From Gigaspora margarita (Eukaryota > Glomeromycota > Glomeromycetes > Diversisporales > Gigasporaceae), in the NCBI GenBank assembly GCA_009809945.1, contig WTPW01000876.1:40891-104890 (forward strand): a DNA stretch of 64,000 nt. Direction: 5' to 3'. The translations under genes and the position numbers were made by a program. This document shows positions 33,581 to 45,579 of the stretch, piece after piece (within the stretch, counting starts at the first letter, position 1; every line of letters begins with the position of its first letter). The notes beneath the pieces were generated by a model. The model did no database searches, was not told where the DNA came from, and saw only the letters and a program-made list of their open reading frames with translations.

Positions 33581-36500
33581 ATAGAGATTTTGAATAATAA
33601 TAAAAATGAATTTTTGAGTAAATATTGTATAAAGTATTTGAGTGTTTGAAAAGTAGCAGAAGTGGAAGATTATGTTTTTAATTTATTGTAACAAGGTTCA
33701 TCAGAAGAATGAGATAAGAGTTGTACTTCAGAAGGAGATAAAGATATAGTACTAAAGTATTGTTAATATCTTCTGTAGAGGTGCTCACTGTTTCATGCTC
33801 AATTCTTACAGCTGCACAGGATACTATAGCCTGCTCTGTACATTGGGTCTGACTGTTATAAACCTGGTCCTCTGCATAAATAGGCTTTTCTGCTCATCTA
33901 CTTACATCATTTTCCCTTGAATATGGCCCACAAAAAGTAGAGACATTTTATTTTCAGAGTTGGTAGCAGCATCTATGTTTTCTACAGAAGAATTTAGTAA
34001 AAAGATTGATGAGATTCTTGAGGTTGTTTTGAAATAGAATCTTTGTATTTAATGATGGATTATAAAAGAGAGCATTTGTAAAGTTTGGTTTAATGATATT
34101 ATAATGATTAATAATAAGTTGCTCTGTATAAGGTAAATGAGTTTTTGGTAAATTGAGTACAGATTAGGCAAAGGTTTGTTTAGAGTTTTTAAAAATTTCA
34201 AAGTAGGAAATAACTCTACCAATAAATGAAGGGTAGGTTGTTTGATTAAGAAGTTTGTGTATTGATTTATTATAAAAAAGGTTGCATTTTTTGCTGCAGC
34301 TTTGAGATATTCATTAAAGTATAAATAAAAGTAGAATATATTCTGATTAATATTAGATTCAGCATTATTTTTAAGCTTATAAAAGTTATTAGCTTCATTT
34401 GCAAGATCTGATAAAGTTTGAGCAGGGAATGGTTTAAAAAAAGTAGCAGAACAAGTTCCATTTTTTTCAAAGATTGAATAGTCCAAAGTAGGGTGAATAA
34501 TAGATTGTTTGGGTGAACTAGAAAGTTGTGTAGATGCTGGGTATAGATTAAGAGATTCTTTATAGTAGTATTGGTAAATATTTTGATAGATGTATTGATT
34601 AGCAGATTCTGAATTTGATGTACTAGTTTTAAGAATTTCACATGCATGTTCTTCTGTATTGCAGATATGAATATGGTAGAGAGTAGCTTTGGCAACTGCT
34701 TCTCTGTGCTCACTAAGTGAAGTAATTTCAGAGAAGTTAAAAGAAGATGGAAGAAGTTTTTTACATTCAGTAGCTAGTGTTGTAGCAACCTCATGTTTAA
34801 TATGATTGTATATTTTTTCTTCATAGTTTCTGATAAGTTAGTAAATTGTCTAATATAAGTTGGAATAAAGGAAGCAAACTATTTATTAAGATCCTGTATA
34901 AAAGGTTTAAGAGAAGGAATTTTGAAGCATTGAGAGAATTTTTGTTTGGAAATATTGAGAGCTATATTAATATTATATTTGTTGTCAATTTGGATTTGAA
35001 AAAAAGATTTGTTAGGTGTGTTCTCACTAAATGAATAGTGAATTTTGAAGCAAATAGGTTTAATATTAAGTTCTTCAATAAACTTTTGGGCATGGATAGG
35101 TTGATATTTGTTTTGAAGAAATAAATGTATATAAGCAAGATTTAAAGCAACTTGATTACAGTTACAAATACTATAAAGATGAATAGTACTTAAAGATGAT
35201 AAGATTTTTTTGTAATTAAGTTGAATAAAGAGTTCAGTTGTAAACTGAAAAAATAGATATTTAAAAGTATCAAGAATAATACAAAAGAGTATTATAGAGT
35301 TTTTGTCAAGTAAGGGATTTGCTTCAAAAATTAGATCAAGAAGAAATTTAGGGCATTTTCTAGCTAGTGATACCATTAAGTATTTAAATGTATGTTTGAA
35401 TTCTTTTGGTTTTTGTTATTATTATTTTGAGTAAAAGTATAAACAATTTTATCAGAAGCAAAATCAATTAATAGAGGTTTGAAGTGTTGAAAAATTAGTG
35501 TTCAAGAGTATTAAATATTGTATTGTTTTCTATTTCACTAGTAATTGAGTAGTGTTTGAACCAATTAAAATCATTAGATATATCTCGTTTAGATTGAATT
35601 GGTTCTTCTAAATCAGTTGGTTTGCTAGTGTGATTATTAAAAGTAGTATTAGTAGAATTACTAAAAGTATTATCTATATCCATTGAAGAGTGTTGTAAAT
35701 TTTTAGTTGAAGTAAGTAGCCCAAGAGTTGAAGAAAGAGAATTAGTTTGAGATTTCAATTTACTAGAATAGGTATGTTTAACAAATGATTGGGTTTGAGA
35801 AGTTTGAAAAGTTTTATTTATATTAATATTTGAAAGTAGATTTACAAAAGATTTGGTAGAAAGGATGAAAGGTTAAGAGGGAGTTGATGTTAATATAGCT
35901 GAAGAAGTAGCATGAATTGATGAATCAAAAGTTGTTGTTTGGGGGTTTTTTTGGAATATTTTGTAAATTTTGAAAGATTGAAGTTAGATTTTTTCTAGAA
36001 TCTTCAAGATAGAAAATAGTAGATAAGATATTTAAAGAAGAAGTAGTTGAAAGAAAAAAAAAGATGTTGATAATAGAGTAGAACGCAATTTGTATGATAA
36101 ATGTTTTTGTCAAAAAGAATATAGCTTTCATTTGGATAGCATTTATTGTTATAAATTCTGCAAATAATTGATTTAGAGCATTTAGGGCATGTATATTGAC
36201 ATAGTTGAGATGTAGAAGAGAGTGGAATATTATCAGAATTTTGAGAAATTTGGTTAATAAGTTCAGCAGTTTTGCTATTTTGTTTTTTTCATTGCAATTT
36301 GGATGAATTCTTTATGGGGTTAATAGATATTGCTTTGAATTAAAATGAATTTTGTATGGTATTTGTGGCATAAGCATGTAACTACTGATGTTGTTGAAGG
36401 AGCACAAAAGAAGTGTGTTGCTTTATTAGTTCTAGTAGTTCTAGTATGGCAAGTAGTTGGTTCTTGGTTTGGAGAAATTGCGTTTAAATTATCTTCTTGT

Positions 36501-36658
36501 TTATTTTCAAAGAGAGAAATACCAAAGCTTTGTGCATGATAAGTATAGAAGTAATTAAGATCAGTAGTATCTGGTTCATGTTGAGTTAATATTGGCATAT
36601 TGAAATAAGTTTTGTAGTAAAGAAATATATAGAATATAAAAATAACAAAAAAAAACAA
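33581..36658 (-). pseudogene. LINE 3 5' region / ORF1-like, frameshifted
   Basis: The minus-strand frames can be chained: 36320-36658 (MPILTQHEPDTTDLNYF.., probable N-terminus), a Cys-rich stretch near 36210-36130 reading CPKCSKSIICRIYNNKC, Ser/Asn/Thr-rich text at 35495-35758, then 34879-35376 and about 34800-34049 (AKATLYHIHICNTEEHACEI.., DLANEANNFYKLKNNAESN). The CxxC..C cluster could be a zinc-binding element, as in many ORF1 or gag-like proteins. The overlapping frame 34270-34713 is a shadow in its upper half. The likely role is RNA binding of the retrotransposon, inferred from position. Confidence 0.5.
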
Positions 36659-37149
36659 AGTAAAGTAAAATAAATTTAAGAATTTTAATAATAAAAAAAG
36701 TATTAGATTGTATAATTAAAGTATAGATCATTTCATCACTTCTGGCAATTATATATTAATATAGCAAGTTAAAAATTTTATAAATAATATTTTATTTAAT
36801 TATTGTTATTTTAATATATCTTTTTGGAAAATATATGTTATAATATCAAGCTACAAATGTAAATTTATTTTATATAAATTAAATATATTTATTATTAATT
36901 TATAAGTTTTATTTATAAAATAATAGATGTTTATATATTTATTAATTTCTAACTTTTTTTATTACACAAACTATATTTTTTATAAAAAAAAATAATTCTA
37001 ATAATAATTTGTGTATATAATAAAATTTTTATAAAATTTAAAATATTTTTATTAATATAGTTTATAAGTTAAAATCTAATAAATAAATTAAATATACTAA
37101 AATTTAATATAATATATACTTATATGACAAATTAATAAAATTTATAATT
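36659..37149. other. Extremely AT-rich sequence, nothing recognised
   Basis: About 490 bp of A/T-dominated sequence with no frame and no recognised repeat between LINE 3 and the retroelement at 37164. Confidence 0.5.
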
Positions 37150-38113
37150 AATAAATTTTTAGTAGGAGATGTGGTGACATAGAGAAGTTATTTGGTTGTT
37201 ACCCCTTAAGCTACAGGTTTAGAGTTCAAATCCCACTAGAGACGAATTGAAAAATAGGTCTGTTATAGAACTGTTTATTGATTGGTTGGGTATATTATCT
37301 ATAGTTTTGGTACTACTATCTTGAATAGGAGCATTGGTAAATTTGTATAATTATAAACAGACAAATCCAAGAACCAGAGCAATAGAACCCATTTGGCAAG
37401 CCCCAAGCAGAAAGGTAAGTAAAATCCTTTTATAATACTACAAAAGACTAGAAATTCTAACTTGAGACTAAAAAACCAAATGGAAACACTCTATAGAAAG
37501 AGGGAATACCAACCTAGCTACTGGAGTCATACAGAAGGAAAAGGACCTATATTTTGGAAGTAGATACCAAGGAAAGAGAGCCTGTTGGCACATAAAGCCA
37601 GGCTAACCAATCCTTCTGGGTAATTGGTTTAGTAGTTTGAGAGAGATTGATATAAGATTTAAAAAAAGGTTGGATATGAGTATTGGAAGTCAGAATGAAC
37701 CTTTTAAGGGCAAATGAAACTTACTAGACAATAAGAAGTTAAAGCATAGAGGTGTGTATGTATCAAGATCCAATAAAGCTCTGGGCGGGAAGTTTTTAAA
37801 TGTTAAGAGGATCTAGAACCACCAATATAAGTATAGTTAGTACAAGTGCATGAAGTACATATGCTCTGATTTTTGAAATTTATAAAAAAGCTTATTATTT
37901 TGAAACTTTAAAGCTAAATAATTTTTGATCTACTGGTCAGTTTTAAATGATTTTATTATAGTGCTAGAAGTCTATACTAAACAATAAAATAGAGTAACTT
38001 TGAAATGCATCATCTTTTTATAGAGACAATATTTTTAAAAGCTATTTGGCAAACTTGTAAAGCTTATCATAGTGAACAAAGTTACTGGTCAGATTTTTAA
38101 AATGTTGCTTTTA

Positions 38114-38856
38114 GTTCTGCGGGTCGATAGCATAGTGGTTGCGCTCCCAGGATATCGCCACTTCTTTACATAAGGTCGCCAGTTCAAGTCCCACAAACGG
38201 TAAAATAACTACACACGATCATGTGAAGGATAACTTGAATTAGGATGCTAGGACCATGTTTGGATGGCTCAGCCACATCTCAGGTTTGGCTTGATAAAGG
38301 CTCTCTGGACATTTCGGATAGATGTTGTGTAACTTGCTCTAATAGGGTCTTGGTCTCCGTGTTCTTCTCTGCTATGTGTGGCCTCAGGGGTGAAAAACTT
38401 CTAGAAAATTTGGAACGAGGGTTGGAGTCTGGTCGAACTCATCTGCTACTAGTTCTGGTTCCCCTTTAAGAATACTTGGACAGTCCCAGTAAAATCCCCC
38501 AGTTGTAAATGGGTCGGCCGATTAAGTTCGGTTGAAATCAAGTTCCGGTTAAAATCCCCAGTTGTAAATGGGTCAGCTGATTAGGTTCAGTTGGAATAAG
38601 AATTACTTGGATAATTCTGGTTAAATCCCCCGGTCATAAATGGGTCAGCTGATTAGGTTCAGCTGGAATAAAAAATAGGATGGCTTAGCCGGTTAGCCAC
38701 GGTAGAACTTAAAATTAGTAATAGATGAACATATGTAGATTGTTACAAATGTACAATAAATGTAGGGCCCAGTTGGGTCCCATATCTAATGACCTTAATA
38801 AAAGACCACAAACATGTGGCTTCGGGTGTATGCCCGAAGAAATTAAAAAAAAAAAA
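38114..38856 (+). mobile_element. SINE A, tRNA-derived, full length, 743 bp
   Basis: Exact ATGTTGCTTTTA duplications at 38102-38113 and 38857-38868. The head (38118-38200) has an A box (GATAGCATAGTGGTTGCGC) and a B box (CCAGTTCAAGTCCC), the internal Pol III promoter. The body contains three units of about 60-70 bp with AGTTGTAAATGGGTC / AGCTGATTAGGTTCAG (38490-38690). A small hairpin GGCTTCGGGTGTATGCCCGAAG precedes the A tail. The open frame 38245-38469 within the body is not called. The clean duplication and tail suggest a fairly young insertion. Confidence 0.85.
38118..38200 (+). promoter_or_regulatory. tRNA-like Pol III promoter (A and B boxes) of SINE A
   Basis: TAGCATAGTGG matches the A-box pattern and GTTCAAGTCC the B-box pattern, about 50 bp apart. 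The segment resembles a tRNA with a long insertion but has no credible acceptor pairing, so it is a tRNA-derived SINE head and not a tRNA gene. Confidence 0.65.
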
Positions 38857-39109
38857 ATGTTGCTTTTATAAAAAGTTATAGTACTTTAAAGTTAATTAAA
38901 ATTGAAATACATAGTAATTACATATAAACAATAGTAATCTTTAAAATGCATCAACTTTTTATACAGAAGGTTTTTAAAAAAAATATTTGGCATAGTTATA
39001 GAACTAATATTCTTTTATAAAGTTACTGGTCAGTTTTTAAAAAATCTCCTGTACAAAAAACTATAGTGATTTAAAAATTGAAACATGTTGAGTATAAGCT
39101 TCTAGCACC

Positions 39110-39345
39110 ATACCAAAATGTTCATCTCTTTGAGATTATTCCAATGAGCCCAAAATCATAAAAATCCAATCACAGGGTCATGAGAAAATGCACTATCAAA
39201 TAGGTGACACACCTAAAATTGGGTTGATATAGTCAGGTGCATTACCTATTTGATAGCGCATTTTTTCATGACCCTGCAATTAGATTTTTATAATTTTTAG
39301 CTCGTTGGAATCATATCAAAGAGATGAACATTTTGGTAGTAAATT
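39110..39345. mobile_element. Family H palindrome, third copy
   Basis: The left arm CCAAAATGTTCATCTCTTTG, then ATTCCAATGAG, ATCCAATCACAGGGTCATGA and ACTATCAAATAGGTGACAC pairs with the right arm ending GATGAACATTTTGGTAG. It shares terminal blocks with 2436-2764 and 9892-10190. It may be an integral part of the surrounding element and not a separate insertion, because similar flanking text (AAATAA..TTTTGAT) accompanies the 9.9-kb copy. Confidence 0.65.
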
Positions 39346-39387
39346 ATTTAAAATGAACCTGTAGATCAAAAATTATTTAGCTTTAAA

Positions 39388-40057
39388 AAAATAATCAAAA
39401 ATTTTCTTTTCTGATCTACCAAAAATCATTAAGTAAACAAAAATAAGCAAAAATCGATGAAAGTAAAATCGAATAATAAGTAAATAAGAAGAAATCACAG
39501 GTCTTGCAGGCTGCAAAAATTATCTCCAAGCTTCGAACAACAACTATAAATATTCAGAACAAAAGGAAATGAGATAGTTCAGAAGATACACCACACATCC
39601 TTGACTCTATCCTCCTGCAAGTGGGCAAGAGGCAAATAAAGCAACTTAAAGAACTTCAATATTTTCATATACCCTAGTTACATATGGAACCAAAAACCCA
39701 AACCCACACCATACTAGACCCCTCTCCAACAGACCTCCCTCTAACCAAAAAATCCCACCTATCAGGCCCAGAAACACCTCCAATATCAATGCAAAAAGTG
39801 GCCAAAGCAGCTCATTCCCATCCGATTCAATTATGATGTCACTGCATTATCAAATGATATCACCATGCACAGATCAAAACAACAACCCAGATTTAGTAAT
39901 GAACAATGCAGGACCCAGAACCTGCCCCAAACAGAAAAATCATTCTAAAGTGACCGATCTATAGGATTCCCATGATACTACCAAACAACCTTCCCACGAT
40001 GATTCTAACCCTTTGACTTGTAACAAACTCGATAATGACACATTTATTGATATAAAC
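39388..40057 (+). pseudogene. LINE 1 5' region
   Basis: C/A-rich sequence with short frames only. It includes text such as PNPHHTRPLSNRPPSNQKIPPIRPRNTSNIN-like Pro-rich coding in one frame near 39690-39790, too broken to define. It continues after the inserted element at about 42120. Confidence 0.4.
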
Positions 40058-42119
40058 ATCAGCAAATTTTATATATAGATATATATCGATTACTAACCGG
40101 TAAGATATATATCAATGATCAACACCCCTGCCGATTATTATCGATAGTGATAGTAATCGATATATATCCGGTTAATCGATATATATCTACTAGATATATA
40201 TCGATTAACCAGATATATATTGATAATCAACACCCCTGCCGATTATTATCAATAGTGATAGTAATCGATATATATCTAATATGATATCAATTAATAATTA
40301 TTATATTCACATAATTATGCTCGCAAGGTTTCGCAATTTATTGTAAATTTATTTTTTTTATTTATTATTATTATATATTTTATTTTAAATTAAATAATTA
40401 ATATTTGCAAGTTTTCGCAATTTAATATAAAAATTATTTATTTATTATTATTATAAATTATAATATTACATATTTTTATTATATATTATTAGAAAAAAAA
40501 TAAAAAAACCAAAAAAAACCCTCCGAAAAAAATAACAAAAAAAAACAAAAACAAAAAAATAGTAATAATTTTTAACTACTTTCGCACTTTATCACATTAT
40601 ATTCGCTCATATTCACTACTTCTTGCAAAGTATCAGAGAAGTTAGAGTTGTTGTTCTTGTAAGTACCAGAAGTTAGATCGTTTTCTTGCAAAGTTTTGAA
40701 AAAAGTCAGGAATAAATAAAATAAAATTAAAAAAATAAGTAAAAAAAAAAGAAAAACAAACAAAAAATAAAAATATATGCAAACTAAATAAAAAAAACAA
40801 AGCCTCAAATCTCTATTTTCCTGAAGTAAGAGTTTGTTTCTTGCAATTCAGAAATTGTTGAAGGTTTTCACATTGTGCCAGAATAATAAAAAAATAAAAA
40901 TTAAAGAAATAAGTAAAAAGAAAACAAACAAAAAAAACGGAATGTAAGCAAACTGAATAAAAAAAAAATAAAACCCCAAATCACCATTTCTCTAATGTAG
41001 AGTTCGTGATAGAAATTGCTAAAATAAGTTGTATATATTCTTGCAAAGTGGTGGAAAAGTCTGGGTTTGCTTGCAAAGTGTCGAAAAACCTATGTTATTT
41101 TCCTCACAAATTGGCAGAATATTAAAAAAAAAATAAAAAAAATAAAAACAAAAACAAACAATAACGTCAAACAAAAAAATAAATAAAGCACTAACTAAAC
41201 CTTTATTTCTTTAAAGAGGCATTCTTAGAACTTTACAAATTGCTAAAGAAAGCAATTGTGTGTTCTTGCAAAGTTTTGAAAGGCTGAGTTGGTTGGCGCA
41301 TAGTTTCGAAAGGTCTTAGATTTCCAAAAGTTAGGGTTGGTATTTGTTGTAAAAATAAAATAAAAAAATTAAAGAATAATAAAAAAAAAATAAAAAACAA
41401 AACAAAACTAAATGAAACAAAACAAAATGAAATGAACCAAAACGAAAACGAAAACGAAAATGAAAAAACAATGTAAAATTGATAGAAGATCTAAATTATA
41501 AGCAAAAAAAAATAAACAAAGATCTAATCTGATCTTGTACCATGATCATTGAAACATTTCGAACCATTTCGAAAATATTAGTCAAACGCGTTCTTGGTAT
41601 GATCTAGGATACAGATCTACTAATCTAGCTTGATTTTCTATTTTTAAAATATTCCGAATATATTCGAAATATTAAAAAAAAANNNNNNNNNNNNNNNNNN
41701 NNNNNNNNNNNNNNNNNNNNNNNNNNNNNNNNNNNNNNNNNNNNNNNNNNNNNNNNNNNNNNNNNNNNNNNNNNNNNNNNNNNNNNNNNNNNNNNNNNNN
41801 NNNNNNNNNNNNNNNNNNNNNNNNNNNNNNNNNNNNNNNNNNNNNNNNNNTTTTTTTTTTTTTTTTTTTTTTTACCTGGTGATGGTCAAAACATTATGTA
41901 ATCGTTAAAGATCTGTTAATCGTTATATATCGTTTCAAATAATTCTGATTATAATCAATTTATAGATATATAATGATTTAATATAAAAAATAATATATAT
42001 CGATTTAGATATATATCGAGTTTTATCCAGTTAATCGATATATAACGATATTTTATAATCGATATAAAATGATTAAGTGTTATATATCGATCAATATCTA
42101 TATATAAAATTTGCAGATG
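40058..42119. mobile_element. 2-kb element with CATCAGCAAATT ends and repeat R1 inside, interrupting LINE 1
   Basis: The left end CATCAGCAAATTTTATATAT and the inverse of the right end CATCTGCAAATTTTATATAT pair, followed by ATATCGAT-rich subterminal sequence. The left side carries iterated CACCCCTGCCGATTATTATC and GATATATATCGATTA units (40090-40270). The interior is repeat R1, collinear with 18188-19690, then a gap and a T run. The minus-strand frame 40572-40808 is low complexity. I could not find a matching target duplication. Confidence 0.6.
41682..41850. other. Assembly gap (Ns)
   Basis: About 169 undetermined bases between an A run and a T run in the element at 40058-42119. In the R1 copy at 18.2 kb this position corresponds to the polypurine tract and GC-richer island. 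Confidence 0.95.
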
Positions 42120-43884
42120 AAAGACTACTTTCCCTAATCAATGCAAGTAGACGCTATACTAGAAAAAGACTTTCAAATAGAACAGGACAGCAATATGAAA
42201 GTAGACAGCAAATCGGACTACACTATTGAATTGATACATGACCAAGGAAAAGCTCAGAACTACAGTTAAGTAGCTCACTGAAATAGACCACATGATCAGA
42301 AGTCTTAGGAACTAATAACACTCTGGACAGAAGCAGTGGCGAAAGCAATAAGAAAAACAAAAGACTACTCTCTGAATACAAAAGAATGAAACCCCAACAA
42401 AATTATGGAAGCACTAAAAGATAAAACCAGCTTGCAAAAATTCTTTTCAGACAAAATTGCGCATAAGCCAACAGAGCACAACATACCCCTAGCAATTAGC
42501 CTAAAATTTAAATACTAAGACACATCCTTCTTTCACTCATTTACCAAAGACAGGTGAAGCAAACCAGCACACCAGATTGAATATAAAGAATGCTTCAACA
42601 AAGCTTTAAATAACTACAAAAAAGCATACCAAGTTCCAATCATGAATAAGAAAAACTGAGACCAAATATATACGATGCTCAAAAAGAAACTCGCAGCTAA
42701 TTACATCACCAACTTGAACTTAATCACACACTATCCACACCAAACTACTACTATAATCTATTATTGCACAAAATTTGCTAAAACAAAAGATATTATACCT
42801 TTTGAAATTATAAGAAAACTCCTTGGAGAAGCCATGTTGGATAACCTCGAACTATTACATGATAGCCCAGACTTGATTCTGGAACACATTACTGAATTTT
42901 TCCAATTTGCACTACCTATTAGGAATGCAAACACACAAGAGCAGTAGTGGCCATCCTTAGGAAAATCTATTCCTTCTCACAGCTTCCAAGCTCATATTTT
43001 TACAACAACAATCACCATTATCTGCAAATCCAGAAGACTTGGTCGAAACTTTAAAATTTGTTCACAATTACTGAATATGACTCTCTATTCTGTCTATCTG
43101 AATATAGAGCAAAGCTCAAAGAATTCTACTACTTTGACTGGATCCTACTACTATACTTTAATCTACTACTACAGGAACAAAAAGAACCCCTACTACTCAC
43201 TCCGCAAGAGTTGCTACCAAATCTATGGTGACTATTCCCTCTGGACCCAATGCTCTCTTCTGGGGATTTTGCGAACATAGTGGGAATGCTAAGAGAAAAA
43301 TACAAAATCAGATATCTACTAAATGATTATATCCTTGCCAGATCTTATCTACCAAATGAGCTATCCAAGATCAAAACTGACCTAATATACACCTACCCTA
43401 TTGCAGACAAACAACTAGCAATCACCTTCTTCACTAAAATCAAATGTAAATATAGATTTAGATTTCCGCTACCACTCAATATTATGACTGTGAACCCAAC
43501 AGATAAGCCAGCACTCCCCAGAAATGTAGAAGAGATACATGACTTTAGCATTTTACCATACCCATTACAATACCAAAACAACTTGTCAAAACAGCATGCA
43601 TGCTAAGGAAGGTCTACTACTTCAACAGACTTCCAAAAAAATGGATAGATATGGTCCCAATCATTGTTAGCCCTGAGAACCCTACCAAACCAAACCTACC
43701 TTCAAACTTAGAAGAACTTATGACCTATGTAAAGGAAAACATTCCAAATATATTAACTCAAGTTCCCATCACAGATTATAAAACAGCTACCCAAACAATC
43801 AAAGAAATTCAAGACCACTTCAATGTCAAACTATCTTGTCAACCTTACCGACCTCCCACAACCGGAATAAAAAATCTTCAATGA
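42120..43884 (+). pseudogene. LINE 1 ORF1-like region, broken
   Basis: Three frames carry readable protein: 42675-42947 (FEIIRKLLGEAMLDNLELL..), 43250-43606 (MLREKYKIRYLLNDYILARS..) and 43600-43884 (two related segments, NPTDKPALPRNVEEIHDF and NPTKPNLPSNLEELMTYV, suggesting an internal repeat). A former Trp codon is TGA at 42657-42659. By position this is the ORF1 or N-terminal region, probably nucleic-acid binding. I recognise no specific domain. Confidence 0.55.
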
Positions 43885-44039
43885 TTAACACAATTATGCC
43901 TAACTATCATATAGCGTAAAATCTCCTCTCAACACACAGAACAACAGACAACAACTTACTAAGTACACATACCGATACACATAATAATATATGCACTCCT
44001 CCCAATAGTCCAATACCACAACCACATACAAACTTCTCA

Positions 44040-44770
44040 GATCTCCACATCACAACACACAACGTACAGGGTATCAATAACAACCTAAAACTTAAAACAT
44101 AGCTAGAACACTGTGCAACAAACAACTACCACTTTATCTCCATGACTAAGACAAAACTAGCTGAATCTGATACTCTAAACATAAGCCTTACAAACCCACT
44201 CTACAATATCTATACCTCGAACTGCAATGAGGACATAGCAAAAAAAGATCTTCCAGTATGGGAATGGCTATCGCTATTATGCCAAGCCTACAACTATATA
44301 TTTATAATATAAAAACCTTTCCTGGTCTGCAATTTTTATAGACTTATTTCTCCCACACTCAAATAGAGTCAGAATAATCTCAGTATACTTACTATCAAAC
44401 AACCCTTCTTATGCAAAAGCTACACAAACTGAGATCTTTAATTGGGTTAAACAAGCCTGAGCTAAAGCAATGAACATTATAGTCATAGGTGATTTTAATG
44501 TGAATACCAATACTCCCCATAGTCAACATATGTCCCATTTTATACCAAATGTCTACACTTTAACTAACTAACCAGCTTAATACAATACTTCAACTTCATA
44601 CACATGGCCCCAGCAAAATCAGTCAAGCCAAATTGATGATATATGGACAACTACAAATATCTTTATAAACTGCTCTAGCATAAACTCTACCCTCAACTAG
44701 ATCTACTAACAGTGATCATATTATTTTGCACTTCAAATGGATATTATCACAGACCTTTGTCACAAGAAAC
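44040..44770 (+). pseudogene. LINE 1 endonuclease domain, broken
   Basis: ITTHNVQGINNNLK from 44049 is the EEP first strand. VIGDFNVNT (about 44483-44510) holds the catalytic GDFN. SQIDDIW (about 44628-44648) and NSDHIILHF (about 44708-44735) hold the conserved Asp and the SDH His. All core catalytic motifs survive, but frameshifts and stops (for example TGA for Trp at 44458-44460) separate them. Confidence 0.8.
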
Positions 44771-45099
44771 AAGAAGAAATAGCAAGAAAAATATTTCTTT
44801 ACTATAAATGACCAAGGAATGATGGGAAGACTTCTCTACTTATATTAACAACTGCATAAATAGCCTCAAACTAGACCCAAACATACCTATCAGAAACCAA
44901 GACATACTCAATAAGCATGGCACAAATGGAATATGCCAGTCAAGAAAGCAGCCAATAAACACATCCCTACAACCAAAACTGCACTAAGGCCCTTTCACAC
45001 TTTAGTTTCAAGGCTACCAAATTATACCAAGCTCTAAAACTCTCTAACAAAGCAAGAAAATTAATCTCATTATCACCTCTTCCCAAATTAACACAAGCT

Positions 45100-45360
45100 A
45101 TAGTTGACAAAATCAGCATTATGCTACTACAAATTGATGAACTGGCTAACTACCTGACCTCTCCTATTGCAGAGCAAGACCTATGGACACAATTGATGAA
45201 AACAACCTACCTAACAATCCAAGAGCTGCACAAAGCTATACACAGAGCTAGTAATCTCGAGAACAATGTTGAGCATAGAGAACGTATTAGCATTATATTA
45301 ATAGAAGATACCAGAACTTTACTGACCATACCATCTTAATGATAGATAGCATCCTCAAAT
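45100..45360 (+). pseudogene. LINE 1 linker between endonuclease and RT
   Basis: The frame 45121-45339 (LLQIDELANYLTSPIAEQDLW..) is open for 72 codons and lies between the endonuclease and RT motifs. It is a helical linker without a recognised domain. Flanking frames at 44780-45100 and 45340-45570 continue it with shifts. Confidence 0.45.
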
Positions 45361-45579
45361 AACACACTGACAAAGTCTCTTTCTCCAATATACATTTACT
45401 GGACTTAGTTATTACAGGACTAGCAAATATTAAAAAATAAAAGAACACTTCATACTATGGACAAAAGCCCAACCCTATTAGTACACAACACTGGGAGCAA
45501 TGGAAAGCAAAATATGAACCTCAACCTGATATCTGAGCAGACTAGTACCAATCCCTTGACCAACCCATTCACAAGGACG

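Larger units (their letters stand above)
30130..36658 (-). mobile_element. Decayed non-LTR retrotransposon (LINE 3), 3'-truncated, split by a 2.35-kb element
   Basis: On the minus strand the 5' region (36658 to 33581) is ORF1-like, followed, after an insertion (33580-31231), by an endonuclease domain (about 31220-30147). No reverse transcriptase follows to the left, so the copy is truncated there. Joining the two sides of the insertion gives one continuous frame leading into the endonuclease, which supports the reconstruction. Confidence 0.75.

Noticed and set aside
37164..37245. Functional tRNA gene
   Set aside because: B-box-like but no convincing acceptor stem, and it forms the head of a retroelement with target duplications.
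38118..38200. Functional tRNA gene
   Set aside because: A and B boxes are good, but acceptor pairing is absent and the segment is the head of a SINE with exact target duplications.
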